Source of the DNA: Thermacetogenium sp. UBA4966
Lineage (GTDB): Bacteria > Bacillota > DSM-12270 > Thermacetogeniales > Thermacetogeniaceae
Reading direction: 5' to 3'
Assembly (NCBI GenBank): GCA_002397275.1
Contig: DHAA01000023.1
Coordinates: 1-6,768, forward strand
DNA length: 6,768 nt
Each line of letters opens with the position of its first letter. Position 1 is the stretch's first letter. This document shows positions 6,304 to 6,768 of the stretch, piece after piece. The notes beneath the pieces were generated by a model. That model was not told the DNA's origin. It ran no database searches and saw only the letters and a list, made by a program, of their open reading frames with translations. The translations under genes and the position numbers were made by a program.

Positions 6304-6591
6304 ATGGAAGTCGCTATTACTGTAGCAAGCGGGACTCCTTTTAATATCGATAGCAGCGATTCCGTATTGTCCATTGTGGTGACCAATACGGCAGCCGTTC
6401 CATGCAAAGAGGGAACGAACGCTTATTATTATGTCAGCTTATCCGACGGCACGAATGATAAGGAGTACACCTTCGCGGTGCCGGAAACCGGGCCAATTGC
6501 AGCCGAACACGAAGAGACCTTTGTAGTGGAAAACACCACGTTAGGCGCCATCACCACTTCTTCCGGCGTGATTTATTACACCGCTGCCTAA
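6304..6591 (+). CDS. Small beta-rich hypothetical protein
   Basis: I do not recognise this 95-residue protein. It is acidic, rich in Thr, Val, Ser and Ala, has a single cysteine (C34), and has no signal peptide or membrane helix. The alternating hydrophobic pattern predicts beta strands. Two 22-residue segments resemble each other: 23-44 (SIVVTNTA...AYYYV) and 72-93 (TFVVENTT...VIYYT), sharing VV-NT and YY at matching positions. This suggests a duplicated strand unit, as in Ig-like or CARDB-type folds. GGGGGGA (6291-6297) lies just before ATG 6304 and supports the start. A strong terminator follows the stop by 29 bases, so it is a single-gene transcript. Divergence from the DNRLRE-like gene hints at a shared, perhaps extracellular or structural, role; this is inference only. 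Confidence 0.8.
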   Translation: MEVAITVASGTPFNIDSSDSVLSIVVTNTAAVPCKEGTNAYYYVSLSDGTNDKEYTFAVPETGPIAAEHEETFVVENTTLGAITTSSGVIYYTAA

Positions 6592-6620
6592 AACAATTTT
6601 TAGATTAAAATTATAAAAAC

Positions 6621-6662
6621 GCTTCTCCGGCCGGCAGTCCAACCGTCGGAGAAGCAATTTTT
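6621..6662. terminator. Bidirectional intrinsic terminator
   Basis: GCTTCTCCG (6621-6629) pairs perfectly with CGGAGAAGC (6647-6655), with an inner CGG/CCG pairing. On the plus strand AATTTTT follows; on the minus strand the stem is followed by GTTTTTAT. It therefore can end transcription of the 95-residue gene from the left and of a gene entering from the right. Confidence 0.9.
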
Positions 6663-6672
6663 ATGTTTAAGT

Positions 6673-6768
6673 TTAGATAATAGACAACCATGCCGCCTGC
6701 GGCACCATCGGAAGGATGAAAACGTCTCTTCGTTGAATGATTTTTATGCGGCTGGCGACGAGGTCGTA
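6673..6768 (-). CDS. Possible C-terminal end of a gene entering from the right edge
   Basis: The minus strand is open from the window edge for 31 codons to TAA at 6675-6673. The reading is YDLVASRIKIIQRRDVFILP and then MVPQAAWLSII. The stop sits 18 bases before the right arm of the bidirectional terminator, as expected for a convergent gene, and the plus strand is broken by stops here. The piece is too short to recognise, and chance openness cannot be excluded. Confidence 0.4.
   Translation of the reverse strand, partial: YDLVASRIKIIQRRDVFILPMVPQAAWLSII

Overview
The window looks like a chromosomal segment of a Gram-positive anaerobe-type bacterium, probably Bacillota/Clostridia. The evidence is strong purine-rich ribosome binding sites, TTG start use, a putative lipoprotein with a short signal peptide, a TipA-like MerR regulator, an M42 peptidase, a DUF554 membrane protein and a CCA-encoding tRNA-Gly. 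The genus cannot be fixed from the sequence alone.

Layout. Positions 1-1806 (minus strand) hold an operon of MerR/TipA-like regulator, ABC ATPase and the start of an ABC-2 permease. The genes are joined by ATGA stop/start overlaps and preceded by a promoter with the long 19-bp spacer typical of MerR-controlled promoters. This looks like a self-regulated drug or peptide exporter. After about 400 bp without a convincing gene comes an intact M42 metallo-aminopeptidase (2234-3322, plus). Next is a broken nitroreductase (3529-3791): a good ribosome binding site and start codon are joined out of frame to the C-terminal part of the gene. A 16-bp perfect palindromic repeat follows (3808-3861), then tRNA-Gly(CCC) on the minus strand with a near-consensus promoter, diverging from a DUF554 membrane protein gene that starts at TTG (4083-4796).

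The right part (4807-6300) looks more AT-rich by eye. It holds a rhodanese-domain, putatively membrane-anchored protein (minus, convergent with DUF554), a 365-bp stretch without a supported gene, and a DNRLRE-like protein (minus). A small beta-rich hypothetical protein of 95 residues is divergent from the last and ends at a strong bidirectional terminator. Beyond it, an open frame enters from the right edge on the minus strand and may be the tail of another gene.

The genes fall into separate units: a regulated efflux operon, housekeeping peptidase and tRNA genes, and a compositionally different pair of uncharacterised proteins. I found no CRISPR array, insertion sequence or clear defence system. 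The most interesting items are the nitroreductase deletion remnant, the palindromic element, the MerR-type promoter and the DNRLRE/95-residue divergent pair.
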